Shown piece by piece: positions 34,790 through 38,053 of a stretch of 38,053 bases of DNA. The stretch comes from Notoacmeibacter sp. (GTDB lineage: Bacteria; Pseudomonadota; Alphaproteobacteria; Rhizobiales; Rhizobiaceae): positions 1 to 38,053 of the forward strand of contig JAIOIW010000138.1 of NCBI GenBank assembly GCA_019912385.1, given 5' to 3'. Both the position numbers and the translations under genes were made by a program. Under the pieces are notes generated by a model. It saw nothing but the letters and a program-made list of their open reading frames with translations, did no database searches and was not told where the DNA came from. Position 1 is the first letter of the stretch; each line of letters opens with the position of its first letter.

Positions 34790-35630
34790 TTTTCGCTTCC
34801 AACAGATTCGCAAGACTCACGAATTCCGCCACGCTCAGTGTCTCGGCCCGGCGGGTCGGATCGATCCCTGCTTCCGACAGCAGTTCCTCGCCACCGAGCG
34901 ATTTCAAGCTCTGCCGCAACATCTTGCGGCGCTGGCCGAAGGCTGCCTTGGTGAGCCGAGCCAGCACGTCGGCATTGGCCGGCAGCGGGTCGGCCCGCGG
35001 CACGACATGCACGACCGACGAGGTCACCTTGGGTGGCGGAATGAAGGCTTGGGGCGGAACGTCGAAAGCGATCCTGGCCCGCGTGCGCCAGCCTGCCAGC
35101 ACCCCCAGCCGGCCATAGGCGCCGCTGCCGGGCGCCGCGACGATGCGCTGCGCGACTTCCTTCTGGAACATCAGCGTCATGGAAAGGTAGAACGGTGGCC
35201 AGGGCTCGGCGGTCAGCCAGCCCACCAGCAGTTCGGTGCCGATATTATAGGGCAGGTTCGCGACGATCTTGACCGGCCCTTCACGTTGCGCGATCGCGGC
35301 ATAGTCGGTCGCAAGCGCGTCTCCGGCGATGACCTCCAGCCGCCCCGGATAGTGCGCCTCGATGTCTGCCAAGGCCGCAAGGCAACGCTCGTCGCGCTCG
35401 ATCGCCACGACCTTGCGCGCACCCGAAAACAACAATGCACGCGTCAACCCGCCTGGCCCGGGACCGACCTCGATGACCGTGCAGTCGTCAAGCGCACCCG
35501 CCGTGCGCGCGATCTTGCCGGTCAGGTTGAGGTCGAGCAGGAAGTTCTGGCCGAGCGATTTCAGTGCGCTCAGGCCATATTCATCGAGGACCGCGCGCAA
35601 CGGCGGCAGTCCGTCGGCTGCCGGCTTCAT
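34758..35630 (-). CDS. rsmA: 16S rRNA (adenine1518-N6/adenine1519-N6) dimethyltransferase
   Basis: A 290-residue KsgA/RsmA protein. The SAM motif [14 protein letters not shown] and the catalytic NLPYNI are intact, with [10 protein letters not shown] at the N-terminus and a C-terminal helical domain ([15 protein letters not shown]). It dimethylates two adjacent adenines near the 3' end of 16S rRNA in late assembly of the small subunit. Its ATG overlaps the pdxA stop (ATGA), and its end overlaps gmk by 32 bp. Last gene of lptD-surA-pdxA-rsmA. Confidence 0.97.
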   Translation of the reverse strand: MKPAADGLPPLRAVLDEYGLSALKSLGQNFLLDLNLTGKIARTAGALDDCTVIEVGPGPGGLTRALLFSGARKVVAIERDERCLAALADIEAHYPGRLEVIAGDALATDYAAIAQREGPVKIVANLPYNIGTELLVGWLTAEPWPPFYLSMTLMFQKEVAQRIVAAPGSGAYGRLGVLAGWRTRARIAFDVPPQAFIPPPKVTSSVVHVVPRADPLPANADVLARLTKAAFGQRRKMLRQSLKSLGGEELLSEAGIDPTRRAETLSVAEFVSLANLLEAKTNPVSRPAGR

Positions 35631-36637
35631 CGACGCCGTTCCTTGCCGCTTGCCAGCCTGGCTGCCAGTTTCAGCGCTGCGATCAGGCTGTCGGCACGGG
35701 CGGTTCCCGTTCCGGCGATGTCGAATGCAGTTCCGTGGTCGGGCGAGGTGCGCACGAACGGCAGGCCGAGCGTCACGTTCACCGTGTCGTCGAAGCCAAG
35801 CATCTTGGCGGGAATGAGCGCCTGGTCGTGATACATGCAGATCGCAACGTCATAGGCGGCGCGGGCACGCTCGTGGAACATCGTGTCGGCGGGCAGGGGG
35901 CCGGTGATGGAAAATCCCTCGCTGCGCAATTTCTCCACGACGGGAACGATGGTTTCGATTTCCTCGCGTCCCATCGAGCCGCCTTCGCCGGCATGCGGAT
36001 TGAGCCCCGCCACCGCCAACCGTGGCGCCGCGATGGCGAAGCGACCTGAAAGATCACCGGCCGTGATGCGGATGGTTTGCTCGAGCAACTCCCGGGTAAG
36101 CCGCCCCGGCACTTCGGCGAGCGCGACATGTACCGTGACGGGAACGGCCCTCAATTCCGGTCCTGCGAGCATCATGACTGGCATCACCGGCTTGCCGGTT
36201 CGCATCTGCGCCAGATGGGCCAGGTACTCGGTGTGACCGGGAAACTCGAAGCCGGCATCATAGAGCGGTTTCTTGGCGATCGGCAGGGTCACGACGGCAG
36301 CGGCATCTCCGCACATCGTGTCGGCGACGGCTCGCTCGATCGCCGCGATGACGCCAGGGGCATTGGTAACGTCGCTGACGCCCGGCCGGTCGTCGGTGTC
36401 GTGCGCGACCGGAAATACGGGCAGGGCGTCGCGAAACACCCGGGCCGCATCGCGAGCATCCGTCTCGGCCACCGCAAGTTCGATACCGGCGCGCCGCGCC
36501 CGCGAGGCAAGGAGGCCCGGATCGCCGATCAAATAGAACGGCGGCAGATCAAGTTCGTTGCGCAGGCTCCAGGCCCGTGCCGCGATCTCGGGACCGATAC
36601 CTGCGGGTTCGCCGCCTGAAAGTGCCAGGGGTTTCAC
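35627..36637 (-). CDS. pdxA: 4-hydroxythreonine-4-phosphate dehydrogenase
   Basis: GTG 36637 starts the typical [17 protein letters not shown] sequence and gives 336 residues; the open frame further upstream overlaps surA and is not part of the gene. The three metal-binding histidines appear in [17 protein letters not shown] and MYHDQALIP. Most PdxA proteins read GDPAGIGPE at the start; here the Asp is Glu. It acts in pyridoxal phosphate synthesis by the DXP-dependent route. It lies 13 bp after surA and overlaps rsmA by four bases. Confidence 0.95.
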   Translation of the reverse strand: MKPLALSGGEPAGIGPEIAARAWSLRNELDLPPFYLIGDPGLLASRARRAGIELAVAETDARDAARVFRDALPVFPVAHDTDDRPGVSDVTNAPGVIAAIERAVADTMCGDAAAVVTLPIAKKPLYDAGFEFPGHTEYLAHLAQMRTGKPVMPVMMLAGPELRAVPVTVHVALAEVPGRLTRELLEQTIRITAGDLSGRFAIAAPRLAVAGLNPHAGEGGSMGREEIETIVPVVEKLRSEGFSITGPLPADTMFHERARAAYDVAICMYHDQALIPAKMLGFDDTVNVTLGLPFVRTSPDHGTAFDIAGTGTARADSLIAALKLAARLASGKERRR

Positions 36638-36650
36638 CGGACGTCCGGCT

Positions 36651-37589
36651 CTAGCGCTTGATGATGCGCGCGTTCTCGCGCAACTCCTTGAGGTATTTTC
36701 CGTCGAGTTCCTTGGCCTTCTCGTCGGTGCTTCCCTCGTTGGAAAAGGTAAGCTGCGCGACCCGGTCATCGGAGACCTCACGCGCATTGCAAATGCCGAT
36801 GAACTCCACGCCGCGCTCTGTCTCGCGAATGCCAGTCGCCCCGCCGATCTTGGTCTTCTTGATCATGGGCGCCCACTCGGGCGGCAGTTCCGGTTCGAGA
36901 ATGCGGCCCAGGCTCCGAACCGTTACGTCGATCAGGCCCTTCGCGAATGTCTGCGTGTCATTGCAGCCGTTGAAGCGGGCACGCATGGCCTCGGCCTCCC
37001 GCTTGCGCTGGCCCATGATCTTGTTGCGCTCCGACGCCGGCACGACGAAAATCACCTGTTGCAGCATGTATTCGGTCGCGGTCGGCTTGGTGCCACCCTG
37101 CTCCAGCATGCGGCGCACGGCGTCCTGTTCGCCAACCGGCCCCTCGGCGCGGAAACGGGCGCCCAGCGCCTGATTCCAGCCGATCTGGACCATGACATAT
37201 TCCTTGAAATGGGCGGCGGTGACCCCTGCCTGGCCGAGGATCTGCGTGAGCTGGCTCGTGGTCAGCCGGTTCGACTTGGCGAAATTGGCGAATGCCTGGT
37301 CGACCTGCGCCTTCGAGACGTTGATGCGGAGCCGCTTCATTTCGACGATCTTGAGCGCCTGGTCGACCATCTCGTCGGCGGCGATCTGGTTCAGGTTGCC
37401 GCTGCGGCGCTGCAACCGCAGGAAAGCCGCGCGCCGGGCGATATCATAGCTGGTCACCGGCATGTTGTTGACGATGTAGCGTATCTCGCTTTTCTGCGCC
37501 CAAGCGGTGTCGATCCCCGTGGCCAGCGGCACGAGAGTTGAAAGAACGAAAACGCTGGCCGCGACCAGGCGGGCCTTCAGGGAAGTCAT
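36651..37589 (-). CDS. surA: SurA-type periplasmic chaperone/peptidyl-prolyl isomerase
   Basis: A 312-residue secreted protein. ATG 37589 follows GAGGAAA. The signal peptide (hydrophobic about 8-27) likely ends at AWA near residue 31. The SurA N-domain (about 35-160; [29 protein letters not shown]) is followed by one parvulin-like region (about 165-275). E. coli SurA has two parvulin domains and about 428 residues, so this is the shorter alphaproteobacterial form. It escorts outer-membrane proteins, including LptD encoded upstream. A repeat element separates it from lptD. Confidence 0.9.
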   Translation of the reverse strand: MTSLKARLVAASVFVLSTLVPLATGIDTAWAQKSEIRYIVNNMPVTSYDIARRAAFLRLQRRSGNLNQIAADEMVDQALKIVEMKRLRINVSKAQVDQAFANFAKSNRLTTSQLTQILGQAGVTAAHFKEYVMVQIGWNQALGARFRAEGPVGEQDAVRRMLEQGGTKPTATEYMLQQVIFVVPASERNKIMGQRKREAEAMRARFNGCNDTQTFAKGLIDVTVRSLGRILEPELPPEWAPMIKKTKIGGATGIRETERGVEFIGICNAREVSDDRVAQLTFSNEGSTDEKAKELDGKYLKELRENARIIKR

Positions 37590-37634
37590 GATGTTTCCTC
37601 GCCTATGCGTGTGATTGGCCTGTGCTGGGCATAC

Positions 37635-37941
37635 TAGAGCCGTTCATCTTTAATTGGAATCGTTTGAACGCCGGGGTTTGCGATCCGGCGAGGAGCGCGG
37701 GGCGACACGGCATGAATACCGTTAGCCGCGCGCGACGACGTCCGGGGCGCAAAAGGCCAAGTTCACGCGATTGCAGTTTGCAGATCCCTTCAAAGGCATA
37801 CCCTGCCCGGCTTGGCGGTCTTTTCCGCGCCGGCATTGTCGAAATCCTCGCGCGATGGTCACATCGCGCTGCGGTGTTCTCCTTGCCGACACGAAAAATC
37901 CACGCCATCAAGCTGCTTCCAATTAGAGATGTACGGCTCTA
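37635..37941. mobile_element. MITE-like element with 25-bp terminal inverted repeats
   Basis: The 25 bases at 37635-37659 and the reverse complement of 37917-37941 agree at 23 positions, beginning TAGAGCCGT and ending TAATTGGAA. The span is 307 bp. TA is found at both outer edges (TA-GAGCC ... GGCTC-TA), as expected of IS630/Tc1-mariner-type insertion with TA duplication, though TA may equally be part of the repeat. No transposase is encoded: the open frames inside (both strands) show no family motif. It lies in the otherwise compact lptD-surA operon. Confidence 0.6.
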
Positions 37942-37975
37942 TGCGGCAAAAGGATGACCTGCAAAGATTCGAGCG

Positions 37976-38053
37976 CTATTTGCCAAGCCCCTGCGTCGAC
38001 CCGAAATCGCCGAGCGTCCGCAGCGAAATGTTGAATCCGACGCTCCGGGTCGG
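37976..38053 (-). CDS. lptD: LptD (LPS-assembly outer membrane protein), C-terminal end only
   Basis: The minus-strand frame from the window edge to the TAG at 37978-37976 encodes 25 residues, PTRSVGFNISLRTLGDFG and then STQGLGK. This alternating C-terminal beta-strand followed by a short tail fits the end of rhizobial LptD proteins, and lptD directly precedes surA-pdxA-rsmA in this order. LptD is the outer-membrane barrel that inserts LPS. The start and nearly all of the protein lie outside the window, so the call rests on a short sequence plus context. Confidence 0.72.
   Translation of the reverse strand, partial: PTRSVGFNISLRTLGDFGSTQGLGK

Noticed and set aside
37603-37957. Open frames of about 100 codons on each strand within the inverted-repeat element
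   Set aside because: They run through the terminal repeats, are basic and lack any transposase signature; likely chance frames.
1-38053. tRNA genes, CRISPR arrays, integrases, prophage genes
   Set aside because: None seen by reading both strands; no spaced direct-repeat array and no recognisable phage or recombinase protein.

Overview
The window is a gene-dense stretch of high-GC (roughly 60%+) chromosome from an alphaproteobacterium, most likely Hyphomicrobiales (Rhizobiales), with a Phyllobacteriaceae-like flavour. The evidence is gene order and protein type: rpsF-rpsR-DUF2232-rplI-dnaB-alr-radA-cvpA-purF-SDR, fabD-fabG-acpP-fabF-mltG-yicC-gmk facing lptD-surA-pdxA-rsmA, a neighbouring psd-pssA pair, Irr-type (ICE) iron boxes, and GANTC (CcrM) sites upstream of dnaB. 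No tRNA, rRNA, CRISPR array, prophage or transposase gene was seen. This is essentially core genome, so the unusual signals are mostly in the gaps.

Layout. 1-3009: the 3' end of a RarD-type DMT permease, a LOG-family nucleotide hydrolase, and a membrane-anchored LysM protein with Ig-like modules. 3079-9266: a metal/iron block, made of an ArsR-type sensor with an operator over its own start codon, an Atm1-type ABC exporter, and the converging fbpABC ferric-iron importer with two ICE/Irr-like palindromes upstream. 9694-14562: phospholipid genes (psd, pssA, an acyltransferase/acyl-ACP synthetase fusion, a patatin-like phospholipase). 14579-24263: a long minus-strand series of housekeeping genes from rpsF to purF and an SDR. 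24535-28314: a GFA-family zinc protein, a two-helix membrane protein, a secreted protein and an RND/MMPL exporter. 28459-34789: fatty-acid synthesis, then mltG, yicC and gmk. 34758-38053: rsmA, pdxA, surA and the last 25 codons of lptD, all on the minus strand.

How the genes work together. fabD/fabG/acpP/fabF make acyl-ACP; psd/pssA make phosphatidylethanolamine; the Aas-like fusion and patatin protein fit acyl recycling. lptD/surA concern outer-membrane assembly. rpsF/rpsR/rplI, dnaB, radA, gmk and rsmA are translation, replication and nucleotide functions.

Most interesting non-coding signals: (1) a ~307-bp element with 25-bp terminal inverted repeats flanked by TA, lying between lptD and surA and encoding no transposase; (2) the same end sequence as a perfect 18-bp-arm palindrome at the mltG stop and as short cores that form the stop codons of other genes; (3) an 11-bp perfect inverted repeat in the rpsF leader whose 3' arm contains the Shine-Dalgarno sequence; (4) two ICE-like boxes upstream of fbpA; (5) an ArsR operator covering the arsR start codon; (6) perfect palindromes upstream of acpP and between aas and the patatin gene.
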